64,000 bases of DNA from Heligmosomoides polygyrus polygyrus (taxonomy: Eukaryota > Nematoda > Chromadorea > Rhabditida > Heligmosomidae), in assembly GCA_947396885.1 (NCBI GenBank), contig OX377201.1:23351923-23415922 (forward strand), read 5' to 3'. Below are positions 45,137-56,854 of the stretch, one piece after another. The notes under the pieces are model-generated. The model saw only the letters and a list, made by a program, of their open reading frames with translations. It was not told the DNA's origin and made no database searches. Within the stretch, counting starts at the first letter, position 1. Each line of letters opens with the position of its first letter. The position numbers were made by a program, and so were the translations under genes.

Positions 45137-45318
45137 AATCTGAATCTCTGTACAATGTTTCGTTTTATTGGACAGAACAGACCGTTTTATGAACAGACTG
45201 TTTTAAACGTATTTGGTGGATGCATGTAAATGTGTTTGTCTTTGTCTTTGTCTTTGTCTCCCTGATAAAGATCTCTTTTTCTTTACCGATCTCAAGTTCT
45301 TCGTGGTGGTTGGTGGTC

Positions 45319-45784
45319 TTACCAGGAGACTATCACAACGTTAGGTCGGAACGGTCTGTTTTATATGGGCAGAATCGCCTCTCCTTGGGAAAGGGAAACA
45401 ACAAAATGAAAATATATCGACCCCAATGAGCCTCCGCGCAAAGTTAGGGACGACCGAAGTTGGGCCGTTGGCGGCGTTAGCCCTATGTCTGCACGCCGGT
45501 GGCGGGCTCAAGTTGGCTGGAAAGAGCGATGGCGAGCGAGCGGTGATGGCGCAGTGGGTAGAGGGGCGACGTGATCCTCGTGATCACTGTCTTCAGCCAG
45601 CTTGAGCCCGCCCTCCGCGTGCAGGTAGAGGGCTAACGCCGCCAACGGCCAATTTTCGTCGTCTCTAACTCTGCGCAGAGTTGTATTGGGGTCGAGATAT
45701 TTTGTTGTTTCCCAAAGAGAGGCGATTCTGCACATATTATAGCGATGGGCCGTTCTGACCTACGTTGATATAGTTTCCTGGTTA
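45319..45784. repeat. Foldback element, 466 bp, downstream of the CENP-C-like gene
   Basis: TTACCAGGAGACTATCACAA faces TTGATATAGTTTCCTGGTTAA. The arms continue with GGCAGAATCGCCTCTC, AACAACAAAAT and CCGTTGGCGGCGTTAG, each found inverted in the right half. Arms of about 220 bases. It starts 180 bases after the stop codon. Confidence 0.75.
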
Positions 45785-46345
45785 AACAAAAGAAGTGTCA
45801 AGAGATCCCTTGGGGTATACTGCAAGGAGCAGTATATGCGGTTTCACTTCAAATGAGAGAAATCGCTAGCACGCTTGACTATTTTGAGATCAAACTGAAT
45901 ATCCAGGAACTCCAAGTCAAAGTGAGCGTTTTCCATAGCAAACTAGACTCTGGGAAGGTTTTAATGATCTCTTGTACAATTACAACGTAGTGTAACTGCT
46001 TGATTTTTTTTTTTTTGAAGAAGAAGACACCATCTGAATTTATTTTTTCAACTCAAGAACGGAATAATGGCCTAAGCTTGTTCTTAAGTGCCGCAAAGTA
46101 GCAGTTTTGAAGCGTATCAAATGAAAAGGCGACATGAATTTGTCTAGCTCGTCGCTATTTTTGCTCGATCGATGGTGTAAATGCTGTTTACCTGAAACGA
46201 TGGAACATCTTTAAAAAATGAAAAGAAATCTTACCACTGCTTCTGTTAGGGTGTTGCAACCGTGTAACTCCGCACGAACAGAATGTTAGCTATCGATCGA
46301 CCTACGCGTGTGTATTGTGTGTGTATACAGGCCTTTTTGTCTAAT
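45785..46345. other. Intergenic spacer
   Basis: Partly diverged family R repeat (46070-46200). No gene. Confidence 0.35.
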
Positions 46346-46477
46346 GTCCCGTTTATACTCCCGATGCCGAGCGACGTGATGGCAGGTATAGTGGCTCGAT
46401 TGATCGATCGCGTCACTCGATCAATATGGCCACAATACGTGTGTCGCGTCGCTCGGCGTCGAAGTATAAACGGGCCC
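46346..46477. repeat. Tourist-like MITE, same family as 3124-3257
   Basis: GTCCCGTTTATACTCCCGAT ... GTCGAAGTATAAACGGGCCC, with the inner word GATTGATCGATCGCGTCACTCGATCAAT. Target duplication not clear. Confidence 0.7.
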
Positions 46478-46959
46478 CAATGCACTTAAAATTTGCAGCC
46501 TTGCTGTGCTTTCGGATGAACTTTAAATTATTATTTTACCCGAAAAATAATTTTTTTCAAACATTGTGTCCACTGTTCAGGACAGATGAGTTGAAATTTT
46601 TCAATTTCATATTAATTTTCCTTGAATAAATGATTATTTTAATATTTTCGGAGAGCCTTCAGATTAATGTGAAAAAAAGTCGTTTCAATTCGGAAAATGC
46701 TCGGATTCACTTCATAGAGAAAACATACCATTTTCACTTTTTAAATCAAATTGAACACTTCCGAGCTAGCTGTATGATTTTTGAAATCAAAGCGAACTCT
46801 TTCAAATCGAAATGACCTTCAGGTTAAACTACAGACTCATTAAGATAGAATGATTTTTGTTAGGTAGCTTGGTTTGTTAAGTTTGCTAGCTTTCTTTGAA
46901 GCTTTTTGGTTCACCTGCCCCAAGATGTGTAATAATTTTATAATTTTTTGGGAAAGGAT

Positions 46960-47340
46960 ATAGTGACAATATAAATTTCGTTGTAAAGCGCTGCAAGGCA
47001 GCAGTCATGTTGTGCATCAAAAGACTGGGTCGCACCATGCACTCGAAAAGCAACCCGCAATGTTCATTTGATTGATAGTGTAAATACTACTCACACGCAG
47101 CATCAAAACGAGGATATGTGTTTTTTTTTACAATTTTTTTTTGTTGCACCGTTTGCAGGCGTGAAAGTGCATGCAAACAGGAATTTTACTATCAGTCGAA
47201 TTAAAATCGCGAAGTTTTGGACAACAGCATGGCGCAATCTCCATTTCGACAACAAAAAATGGCCGCCTTCCTGCTCTTCGAAACAAGCTTCAAATCATTG
47301 TTTTTTCTCTTTTTTTTTAAAATAAAATTTCAAACTGTGT
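46960..47340. repeat. Family R repeat copy
   Basis: Shares TTTGATTGATAGTGTAAAT, CATCAAAACGAGGATATGTG and GCATGGCGCAATCTC with 6820-7030. No coding. Confidence 0.55.
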
Positions 47341-47488
47341 CCTCTCTTATTGGAGAGTATTTAAATTAAACTTCAAGGAAAGTTATACTAAACTTTTCCT
47401 CGAACAAAAAATAAAGCATCAATCGCGTCGCTCAATCAATTTGGCCACTACACATGCATCGCGTCACGCGTCGCGCGCACTCTAAACG

Positions 47489-47681
47489 GCCCCCACACAC
47501 TTTTGCGCCAACGCTGAGGGCCTATCCTTAACCCTTAACCACAGGGCAGGGACGTAGAGCTCGCCGCCTGCGGCGCTCTAGCCTTCCGTGGCGAGGATCT
47601 AGGGTGACTCGTCGGCGGACAGCGTGACTCATCGTTTCCGCCCCCGTCGTCCAACGCTCGTCGCAAAAGTGTGTGGGGGCC
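47489..47681. repeat. GGCCCCCACACAC inverted-repeat element
   Basis: GGCCCCCACACACTTTTGCG inverted at 47661-47681. The interior is GC-rich with CTATCCTTAACCCTTAACC, similar to the CTATGGTTAAGGATAGGGC word in 55884-56026, so it is a cousin of that family. Directly followed by the next element. Confidence 0.65.
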
Positions 47682-47685
47682 TTCA

Positions 47686-47770
47686 GGCCTATGTTATTCT
47701 TCGGCGATGCTGTGCTACACAGTGCATAGCAGCCCGCGCAACACAGCGTCGCCGAAGTATAACATGGGCC
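47686..47770. repeat. 85-bp hairpin MITE
   Basis: GGCCTATGTTATTCTTCGGCG facing CGCCGAAGTATAACATGGGCC. Followed by TTA. Confidence 0.65.
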
Positions 47771-48053
47771 TTATTGCTCGTCGTCTGTTCATACTTTCCG
47801 GGCGGTGCTGTCGCTCTTGTCGCTGCTGTTGCGAAGTATGAAGAGCCTCATGCGCCTAAGAGTGTCGTAGACATCAATTGAAAGAGACTTTTATAACATA
47901 TTTACATCAAATGACCTTAACTGTAGTGGCATGCATAAAACGAGAGTAAACTGAGTGCACTAGAAATTTAGAAGAACGAGGTAATATACAGGGTGCACAG
48001 TATTCGAGGTATGTAACGACGCATCCTTTCAGAGACTGATATCACATCGACCC

Positions 48054-51000
48054 TTAGAATCCGTATTTCTGTCGACCCATTCGCCGCATCTGCTTGCTTT
48101 CGGCCCATTGTTGCTGAAGTGCTTCCTCACGAGCAACGGCCTGAAAGAAATTCGTTGGTCTGTCGGCGAGACTCTTTAATCCTCCAAGAAAGGCATGCTC
48201 ATAACATTAACTGTGCTCATTCACATAATCTTTGACCAGAGACGATAGAAGTCGACGCAAAAGGATCTTACCAAATTGGCCAAATAAGTGATCTGGTGCT
48301 TCCGTTTCGAGGTGACATCTGCCGGATTCTTCGACTTCGGTAGTGGCGCCATTGCGTCCTTAGCTCGAGCGGCAACGTGCAAATTCTTCAACAACGTCGC
48401 CTTGACATCGGGTCCGAGTGCCTGAAAATATAACTTCCTTCATGTTTACTAAGCCAAATCAGATCCTTTAATGTAACTCACATCGTCCACTCGTATATCA
48501 ACGATGTCCGCCGCTGCAGAGTTGAGAGTTCGGAGATCCATCGTGCCCATTGGTCCCATTTCATGCTTCATGATAAGCTTGCGAGCATCCTAAGAGCAAT
48601 AGAGAAGTTGCAGCGAGAACACTGTCACCATCATGAAGATACCGCAATGAAGAAGCGCAAAGCTGCTCAAATCTCACCTCATCTGTTATCACGCCCTCCT
48701 CCTTGAGTTGACTGGAAGACGGACCAACCTCTGGATAGCCGTACATTCCCTCGGGAGCCAAATCCTGCAAGGAAGCGGATATGAGGATAGTAGGAACAAC
48801 TGACTTAAGGAGGGTAACCCACTGGATTAATAGGTCGCGATGGGCCCACAACATCAGCTACTCCGTTAACGAGAGCAGGAACATCTCCAATTCGTGGAAC
48901 TTTTGGCTCAGGTGCGGCTGATAAACCGAAGAAATCCGTTGGCAGATCGTCGTCGTCTGACTCGTCCGACGCTGCTGCGCGCTTTGTGACGGTTGGCTTC
49001 TAGAACAGGGAGTATGGGGGAAGGAAATTGAGGTGAATATTATCAGCTGACACAGAAAAGCCCACTTTGGCTGAAGTACTCGGTGCTACGCTCTTGTTCC
49101 TCATTGAAGGGGGTAGCATTATACCAGCGCCCTTGTTGGTAGCTCCACCGAGACCGACTGTTCCCTTCGCGCACTTGGGAGTTGGCAGCATCGACAGCAA
49201 ACCTGATCCCTTTGGTTTACTCGGAAGAACAACAGGCTTCGCCTTCTAAAAAATCCCATTTACAAAAAGAGAATATCGAAGGAATAAGGGTGTTGAGCAA
49301 TCAAACACGGTGGTCTTCTTGTACGAGTAGTTCTGCAAAGTCCTCGAATAGTTATACACCTTGATAGGAGGAGCGCACATCAATGCCAAATTACATCAGA
49401 AATGGCCTACTTCAGCTCACCACTGGGGTAGAACACACCAGTACTGTTTAAAAATTTCAATTTCATGCAACCCAAAACGCCAATAGGACAGCGTTTCGTG
49501 ATACCTCGCCCCACCTCCTCCGCTTAGCGTCAATTTTTCTCCAGAACAAGACTCCTTGTCACGCTTTATCGGGTAGTATTTTTTTACATGGGCGCGTGTA
49601 GCGCAGTCGAAGGAGACGCCGACTGTCGCGTGCAACCGATACCAGGTTCCTCGTTCGGATTTCCCGCCCAGGCCAACCAAGCCTTCCATCCCTCCGGGGT
49701 CGGTGAATTGGTACCACACTTGTCTGGGAAGGATAGAGCGCTGACTTGTTCATCGGCTGGTCACCGCAAGTCATTGTATGGCAAATACGCATTCAAATCG
49801 CCTCCACGATATCCCGTAGAATTAGAATGCGTGGCGCATCCTAAAATGGATTGAGTAACACCGTCATTTATCCTTTTATTTTTTAACTACGTCAATACTT
49901 CAATTACTGGCATTAATAACTAAAAGACTGCAATAATATCGCAACCAGGGAGGCGACACGGCGAAAATGAATCCCACAACGAGAATTACCACCCTTCAAA
50001 CAGTAGAAAAGTGTGCTCCATTTCTGCAAAGTCCTTGAATCTATTGAGTTAGGCGCTCCGATAGTTTATTTAATCGCACAGTCACACAATGCAATACCTT
50101 CCAAACATGGAATACGCAGAAAAATGAAAAAATAACGCCAGCCAAAGAATCGAACACCTGACCCCGTGCCTACAAAGCCATGTTTTTGATTTTTTGCATA
50201 TTCGATGTTTAGAAGATACATATTGCAATGCGAGACAGCGCGATTCCATCGTAAGCTCTCAGTGCTACTAACTCGATAGGTTCATTGACTCGGTAAAAAT
50301 GGAGCAGACCTTTAACTGATTGAAGAGTCGAGATCCCTGCAGCGATGTTCATTTTCGCCGTTCCCACATGTGCCTTAAACCCTTCTCAGGTCATAGTCAT
50401 AAATCTCCGGCGCTTACCACTAACTATAAAGGATACTGTGCGTGTGGAATGGAATGTACGATAGCAAAGCTCAGCCACTTAAAGGAGGACTTTGAGCCTC
50501 CACAGCAAGACACGTCTACGCCCTCCAAATCAGCGAACCCTTATCTAGGAGAAGAATTAGAAAAAAGTAACCTGAAGCACTACTCCCTTTCTTAGAAGGT
50601 TCTTAACAGAACAAGCTAATTCTAGTTATAGAACAGAATAAAGAGCAATGGCTCACGCTCTCACCGTGTGCAAAACGATGCTTTATTTAGATCATTGCAA
50701 CAGAGCAAATACTGTGTACGAGAGAGATGTCGCTTAATCGCTATCTACTTCTAGCGGTAAAAACCTCGAAAACAAGAACTTTTGACCATTCAGAGACACC
50801 AAGGAGCTAGGCAGAATGTAAAGGTGGAAAAAAGAAACGCTTTTAAGTTCCTGTGTGACTTATCACGCTTCCTACACCAACGGAGTACCATGGAAGCCAT
50901 TTGAACGCTTATTTGTTCTATGCAATGATCTGCAGCGGTAAGCCTAGCAAGTCGGTTCTTTATCATTCCCCGAAGGGGCTAATACAATCTCACCGACCAC

Positions 51001-54000
51001 GGAGGGATGGAAGGCTTGGTTAGCCTGGGCGGGTAACCCTAACCAAAAACCTGATATCGGGTGCAAGCAGCAGCTGGAGCTTCCTCTAGCTGCCATACCA
51101 CAGGTCCTTGGGAAGAACATAGCGAAACTTAATAATATGGGAAACAACTGTACTGAGCCTGAATTTGACGGCCATCATGCTGACACTAGTCCCATCCTTA
51201 CAAACCAGCTAAGCTTCACTGCATCAAATATGCTTGCCGAGAACGTTTTTTTCCTCTTCATAGACTTCACAAATTCCTCTAGAATTTTGAACTACAGTGC
51301 CCTCCCGTTATAACGCCTCCGGATAAGACGCGACTCTCGATATAACGTAGATTTCCTCTAGCTCCGGCCAGCTTACCTTTACGCCAATACAAACCAACTC
51401 TGCTTAAGACGCGTCGGATATAACGCTACTCCCGTTATAGCGCGGATCTGAGGGAAACTCTCCGTGCGAAATCACACCCGTTATAACGCGACCACGACTT
51501 AGTTCCGGTCTTCTCACACAAAAAAAAACTAAGACCAGCAAGATGCTGACCGCGTCTGTAATCAGACCTACCCTTCGATTGCTTCGTTCAGTCACGTTAG
51601 TCACGACCAGCGCCAGGATGGCAGCGTATTAGATGCATATCAGTGTTTTCTCGCATGCGCGATCACCAAAAGTGTTCATAGTGTAACAGTGGAAGGCTCC
51701 TGATAGTCGTCAGAAGCTTCTGAACATTGAGAGATTTCTTCTATGGGAAACGAGAGAGGATGTGGAAACAAACTCTGATTATTCAAAACAATGCCCTACA
51801 CTTATGAGGCTGAAGCTGCTAGTACGGATGCTACATACGGCAACAGGATGTTTTGTTACGACCAATGAACTTTCGCACCATGCGGGACTTGTGCCTTCAT
51901 CCTTTGCTTTTCAGCCAGGATTACAGCTGCAGCGTTGTTTGATCGCAATCAAAATTCCAAAATCATGGGATAGTGCTGATAAGCCATTTGCAGCAAAGAT
52001 GTCTCGGATGTGGCACGCGATTCAACAGCGCTGATAGCGTAGTGGGCTAAAATCTTGCCCGCAGGCTGGGAGTGCTGGTTCGATTCCCGCCTGACACGAT
52101 AGTTTTGATCACAACAAAAGATCTTGCAACATTCGGTTGCACAATTGTGCTGTTGGTCACGTCTAACTACCCCTGTTACTCGTCACACGCGTTTTGCGTA
52201 CTTATGCATAACAGAGAGTATCTCTAATGGTAAGTACAGGGCTTCATAAATAATTTAAAGTTGTTCTTTGCCTTCACACTCTCTTCATGGTCACATATTT
52301 CATCACTATAACCATATTTAGTCATTATATGTGATCTTAGATAAATCTGTGCGTAAAATGGTGTGAAAATTTCAACTCCGGTTAGGACGCGACTCCCGTT
52401 GTAACGCGGATTTTCTCCGGTCCCTTCAAACGCGTTATAACGAGAGGGGACTGTACTGCAAACTTAAAGAATATAATTTGAGGCGACAATAGACATTGAG
52501 TAACAACCTCAAGAAAAAAAGAAAAAATGGCGACAAAATAAAATACCAACAACTTCATACCTGTTCGGTGTCACTGTCACTATCGGCTTGATCAGCAATC
52601 GCCTTCAATGCTCCGAAAGCGGCGATTTTCGCCTTAGCTATAAACATCAATTACATTGAGAAGTATCAGGAGCACTCCCTTTTAGGGAATGCGGTTGTCA
52701 CGCTACCATTAAATGGAGTAAGAAACCAGCTATAAGAACAAAGACCATGATTGCAAAAATGAATATGAAGAAGTAGAGAAATCATTTACCGGCTCGCAAT
52801 ATTCGTACAATATTTGAATAATAGTCCGAGACACAACATAAGGATATATGGAAAGGATACCTTTGCTCGGTTTTGCTTCACCGTTCGGCACATTTGTTGG
52901 CTCTGATTTATCCTCCTTTCGTTTCTCCTTTTTGGCCTTTTTCTTAGCCTGAAATCAAAACTTTACTAATAGATGTGTGACAAACTATGACAAGAGGTGA
53001 AAGCGGAAATAGAAACTGGTGCAAGTCTAGAAAGCGGGACCATCCATACTTTCCTCTCTAAAACCCAGGAAAATTGTCAAAAAACTCCTAAATTAAAACG
53101 CCAACCATAGGCACACATACATGCATAATATCTGTTGAGGGACACTTAAACCTACCTCGGCTAGTCTAAAACTGCCTCGATGAGATGCATGGTGAGCTCC
53201 CTAACTTGCAACTAGAAACCTCATTGAGAGATACAATAGAAGGTGAGTTTGCTGGCCGTGCTAGTCGCTAACCAATGAAATAGCAGTAAAATAAATAAGT
53301 TAATAGCTTCTCGGAATTTACCTTTTTCTCCATACGTCGGCGTTCCTTTTCAGCCAGCTTGAGCTCCCAGTCTTTAGGCTTCACCATATCCTCCAAATCG
53401 CCTTCAGCTTTAGCAGGTCCCATTGATAATGGCTCAATCACAGATGGCAAATTAAGCGAAGACGATCCTAAAGCAAACAAACTAAATCGATTCACTCAGC
53501 AGATGAAGGGATTAATTTACAGAGCCTGACAGAAGACTGTTACTTGTGACACCCTACGACTACTAGATGTTGAACTAATATTAAACTAGGCGAATACATT
53601 TTGGGAGGGGGAACTCATAGAATGGTGAGTTTTCTCGTCATTTTCTCACTAGAGTTCATCATTTCAGCACAACCTAGTGCGGAACTGGGCCTCTGCTGAG
53701 AAATTAAGATATTCCATCCTGCCGTAGGCTGTATATCGAAAATATCCATTCCAGGTGGTACCGTCTCCTACACCAGCCGTCTTGCGCCGGAAATTGCATA
53801 ATTCAACCAGTTTTTGACATGATGACAGCTTGAAAAAAGGTAATCCGCGTTTCAACAGTGTCTGTTTGAATGACCAAATACGAATCATAAGACTGACAAG
53901 AGAAGCAGGATGAGAAAGACCCTTGGCCAGTTACGCAAACAAGTGTTGATCAACAGGCACATTAAGAACACTTGCAAAGCCGTTAGAAACTGAAGACTTC

Positions 54001-54927
54001 TCTTCAGAAAGCTCTAGTGGCACACATTGATTTGTATTCTACCAACATAACGCGACCTTCAGCGAAAACAATTAAGGATATGACTCTCTCGTATGGCTAC
54101 ATCGACGCTACGCCAAGTTCATTCGGTATGTTTTGTAGTGATATCACCTTGCTGGAGCGGGTGAAGCGCAGTGGACAACACAATTTTTGGTTAGTAGCCG
54201 ACCATAAAAGGGACTGGAACCGACCATGAAAAGGTTTGAACCGAGCAGCAAAAGGCGGCCACGCCCCTCGCTGCGCAATAGCAACACGTGCTGCGGGGAG
54301 GAGGGCGTGGCCTCCTTTCGTGCACTGTTCCCTTTCATGATCGGTTACTAACCAACGGGTTTCAAACAGATCATGGTCGGTTGCTAACCAAAATTTCTCT
54401 GAGAAAGGAGGTGCTGGCTGTAACGTGACCCACTCCAGGTTGGTGGTTCGGATTTCCCGCCCATGCCTTACAAGTCTACCACCCCTCCAGGGAGTTGGTC
54501 CAAGACTTGTCCGCGAAGGATACCACACGTCCATCGCATAGCCGCCTCAAATCATTATATAGGCCAAATGCGCATCCAGATTGACTCTACGACGCCCCAG
54601 ATGTAGAATGCGTGGCGCATCCCAAAAGGGGTTCGTTAGAACCGTCCATCATTTTTCATCTTCTTGCCGACATCACTAATTATTCCAAAGAAAAAATCGA
54701 CAAACCTACCTTCAAGGACATCATCTGCTGTAAAATATGAGTCGTCTAGGCCGCTTGAAGGCAGGTCATTAAGTTGTGGCTTTGATGCAGCAGATGATTT
54801 GACCTGAAATTCAGATGTGAAGGAAAGGGTAATCAAATTATTAAGAGAGGACACTTACCAATCCAACTTCTGGTGTGTCATCCGCTTCGCTTCCGCTGTC
54901 ACTTCCGTAGTCAACAAGACCCATCAT
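48054..54927 (-). CDS. PRCC: PRCC-family protein (420 aa, 11 exons)
   Basis: Minus-strand exons: 54927-54859, 54803-54710, 53467-53322, 52948-52861, 52637-52561, 49245-49066, 48999-48823, 48764-48678, 48589-48482, 48421-48272, 48140-48054 (stop). All donors are GT, all acceptors AG, and phases join without conflict into 420 residues. The N-terminus is MMGLVDYGSDSGSEAD, like the acidic start of PRCC. The middle is basic and Pro-rich (KAKPVVLPSKPKGSGLLSML recalls the PRCC LP-K-GLL-LLP segment). The C-terminal PRCC domain is clear: KRKHQITYLANL then QQWAESKQMRR, ending RQKYGF. Human PRCC (491 aa) is nuclear, associates with splicing factors and binds MAD2B. A nuclear, splicing-associated role is expected here. 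Start chosen because an acceptor lies four bases upstream. Intron 5 (3.3 kb) carries SINEs and a pogo-like element. Confidence 0.92.
49590..49880 (+). mobile_element. SINE1 copy in PRCC intron 5
   Basis: Starts GGGCGCGTGTAGCGCAGTCG, has the family body and ends GGATTGAGTAACACCGTCAT followed by TTATCC. Inverted relative to the host gene. Confidence 0.85.
49881..50943. other. PRCC intron 5, middle
   Basis: A 91-codon open frame at 50320-50595 has no recognisable motif and lies opposite the gene. Nothing else seen. Confidence 0.35.
50944..51095 (-). mobile_element. SINE1 5' fragment
   Basis: Minus-strand partial copy covering the tRNA-like head and first half of the body (CACCGACCACGGAGGGATGG, GCCTGGGCGGG). 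3' half missing. Confidence 0.65.
51296..52453. mobile_element. Pogo/Tigger-like non-autonomous element, TA duplication
   Basis: Left end CAGTGCCCTCCCGTTATAAC, right end GTTATAACGAGAGGGGACTG, each bordered by TA. The CCCGTTATAACGCG word recurs several times inside near both ends (51340-51500, 52390-52440), making long sub-terminal arrays. No transposase. A SINE2 copy is nested inside. Confidence 0.65.
51935..52130 (+). mobile_element. SINE2 copy, diverged, nested
   Basis: Core GCGTAGTGGGCTAAAATCTT and GGTTCGATTCCCGCCTGAC, then TTTTGATCACAACAAAA as in other SINE2 tails. Of all copies this one is closest to a tRNA T-arm consensus. Confidence 0.55.
53468..54181. other. PRCC intron 2, left part
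   Basis: No exon or repeat family recognised. Confidence 0.35.
54182..54393. repeat. Foldback element, 212 bp, in PRCC intron 2
   Basis: TTTTGGTTAGTAGCCGACCAT faces ATGGTCGGTTGCTAACCAAAA. The inner GC-rich arms GGCGGCCACGCCC and GGGCGTGGCCTCC pair around GCAATAGCAACACGTGC. Confidence 0.7.
54400..54655 (+). mobile_element. Diverged SINE1 copy in PRCC intron 2
   Basis: GGTGGTTCGGATTTCCCGCCC, GGCCAAATGCGCATCC and GTAGAATGCGTGGCGCATCC mark the body. Tail ACCGTCCATC. The head is eroded. Confidence 0.7.
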
Positions 54928-54940
54928 TTTGCTGAAATCG
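54928..54940 (-). promoter_or_regulatory. Probable trans-splice acceptor of the PRCC gene
   Basis: On the minus strand CGATTTCAG is followed by CAAA and the ATGATG start. A TTTCAG acceptor four bases upstream of the start codon is the usual place for spliced-leader addition in nematodes. Confidence 0.65.
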
Positions 54941-55037
54941 TGTACAATCTTTGTAAAGATGAAAGAGTAGTGAATGCACTAACTACGCTCAGAACACACC
55001 GCGTATTTCAGTTCCAACACAATAAAATTGAGGCTAA

Positions 55038-55160
55038 GGGCCCGTTTATACTTCGACGCGATGCCACGTATTGTGGCCAGGTTGATCGAGCGACGCGATC
55101 GATCAATTTGGTCACACACATGCCTCGCGTCGCTCGGCGTCGGGAGTATAAACCGGGCCC
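55038..55160. repeat. Tourist-like MITE upstream of PRCC
   Basis: GGGCCCGTTTATACTTCGAC against CGGGAGTATAAACCGGGCCC, with TAA on the left. Same family as 3124-3257. Lies about 110 bases upstream of the PRCC start codon, possibly within its promoter. Confidence 0.7.
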
Positions 55161-55654
55161 GAGGCGTCGCTCGGGGTGAGCGGTGGCATAAGAAAGCCCT
55201 CACCCAACCTTGGGTCTCTTTTGGCAACTGACACGTGACCAAACTTCCAAGAGTAGCCACTAGTTGCACGCCAATTGAGTGAATTTTTCGTAGCCTCAAG
55301 TGACCGCTTGAGACCGAAAGAACTCTCATCATGCTCAAAGAGGAAATCTTGAAAGCAATCATTCAAGATGCCGTTCACATTTTCCCATTTTCGTTTTAAA
55401 GAAAGTCCCACTTTGCGACTAAAACCTCCACAGCCCTGAAATTTAAGATATTCACATCTTCTTCAAGCTTTAGTTGGTCCTTAGAACAGGGAAGCGGGCC
55501 ACTGCGCGCACAAGAAATTCCAGGATGTGACCCATCTATCACACTTGTGTCAAAATTGGCCATATCTTGGAGTTGGTTTTATCGCGTCTGCAACGAAACC
55601 CACCGAAGCATCCTCTTACGCTACTCTCCTATATCCTTCAGTTCTTCCGTCGCC

Positions 55655-55875
55655 TGACGGCGCAGTCGAAAGAGGCACAGCTGTCACGTGCCTCCTGGAT
55701 CGAGGTTCGTGGTTCGCGACCCGCCTAGACCATCCGTGTCATCCATTCTTCGAGATCGGTGACTGAGTTGTCCGCCGAACTGTCTCCATGATATTCATTG
55801 GAAAACGAATGCACAACGCGCTAGAGACGGACTAATCAGCGCCGCCCTCTGTCCTTATTCCTTCTCTTCTCTACC
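55655..55875 (+). mobile_element. Strongly diverged SINE1 relic
   Basis: GGCGCAGTCGAAAGAGGC and GAGGTTCGTGGTTCGCGACCC resemble the A/B-box region. The rest aligns loosely (GAGATCGGTGACTGAGTTGTC). Confidence 0.4.
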
Positions 55876-55883
55876 GTCCCTTA

Positions 55884-56026
55884 AGGCCCCCACAGAATTC
55901 TGCGGCAACGCCGCTCGCCGCTATGGTTAAGGATAGGGCAGGGACGCCGCCGGCGGCGAGCTCTGCGTCTCTGCCCTATGGTTAAGCATAGGACCGCGGC
56001 GCTGCCGCAGAACTCTTTGGGGGCCT
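55884..56026. repeat. MITE of the AGGCC...GGCCT family, TTA duplication
   Basis: AGGCCCCCACAGAATTCTGC against GCAGAACTCTTTGGGGGCCT, flanked by TTA at 55881-55883 and 56027-56029. The ends match 1865-1931 and the giant element at 10144-19404. Confidence 0.75.
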
Positions 56027-56029
56027 TTA

Positions 56030-56226
56030 GGGCCTGTTCATACTTCGCGACAAGGCAACTGGAGCGACGGACGTAGTGTGGCGTACGTAAATAATTGCAT
56101 ACTCCACACTCCGTCCGCGACGAATGTGTGTGAAATGTGTGAAATGCGTAATTATTTGCGTACACCACACTACATCCGTCGCCCCAGTCGCTCCAGTCGC
56201 TCTTGTCGCGAAGTACGAACAGGCCC
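56030..56226. repeat. Tourist-like MITE abutting the previous one
   Basis: GGGCCTGTTCATACTTCGCG against CGCGAAGTACGAACAGGCCC, flanked by TTA at 56027-56029 (shared with its neighbour) and 56227-56229. Same family as 22051-22211. Confidence 0.75.
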
Positions 56227-56630
56227 TTAGAACTTATCTACTCTTAGCGCTTAAAGTGGAAGAGTAACGATAATTCTGAAATGAGTCAGTTGGCAGACAT
56301 AAAAGACTGAAAATATTCGAAAAAAAAAACGAGACTAAGGCGCTAGTGAATCTCGAAAACCCTTAGTGAAGCAGTCTAAAGGTGCCGATAACCCAAGAAC
56401 TAGTACATAAGTCTCAAGAATGTCAAAAAGTTTAAGAAAAGCTGGAAAAAACGGTGGCCGTGTGTCGACTAGTGTTGACGAAGGGTCATCTTGGTCCCGA
56501 AAGGATCATCCGAAACTGTACGAAATCCCAACTCGCTAGACAACTCGTCGCTGCATCCAAACGCTTAATGGCGATTAATACCACTCAACGGTCATGGGAA
56601 CATAACCAACTATTGTTTTCTCTTAGTCAC
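56227..56630. other. Spacer with no recognised feature
   Basis: Nothing supportable. Confidence 0.35.
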
Positions 56631-56854
56631 GGCGCAAAGCTGCAAGCGCAAAGGGTCATCTTCCATTCAGTGGTTATTTACCTTCGTAAGGAGGCACGTG
56701 AGTGCTCAGTTACAAGTTACAGGAATAGCCTACCTTAATTTACCACAGGGATGGGCAACACCAGTGCTGTATAAATCTTCTGATTTAGTGCAACACAAAA
56801 TGTTTATTATGGTTGCTTCGCATAGTGACCCCCACCCCGGAATCGCTTTGCGCC
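56631..56854 (-). repeat. MITE (GGCGCAAAGCGGC family)
   Basis: GGCGCAAAGCTGCAAGCGC at left, GGAATCGCTTTGCGCC at right. The body follows 22999-23216. A further partial copy begins at about 57256 and runs to 57440. Confidence 0.65.

Noticed and set aside
51762..52034. 90-codon open frame inside the pogo-like element
   Set aside because: No DDE or HTH motif; it ends in the nested SINE2. Probably chance.
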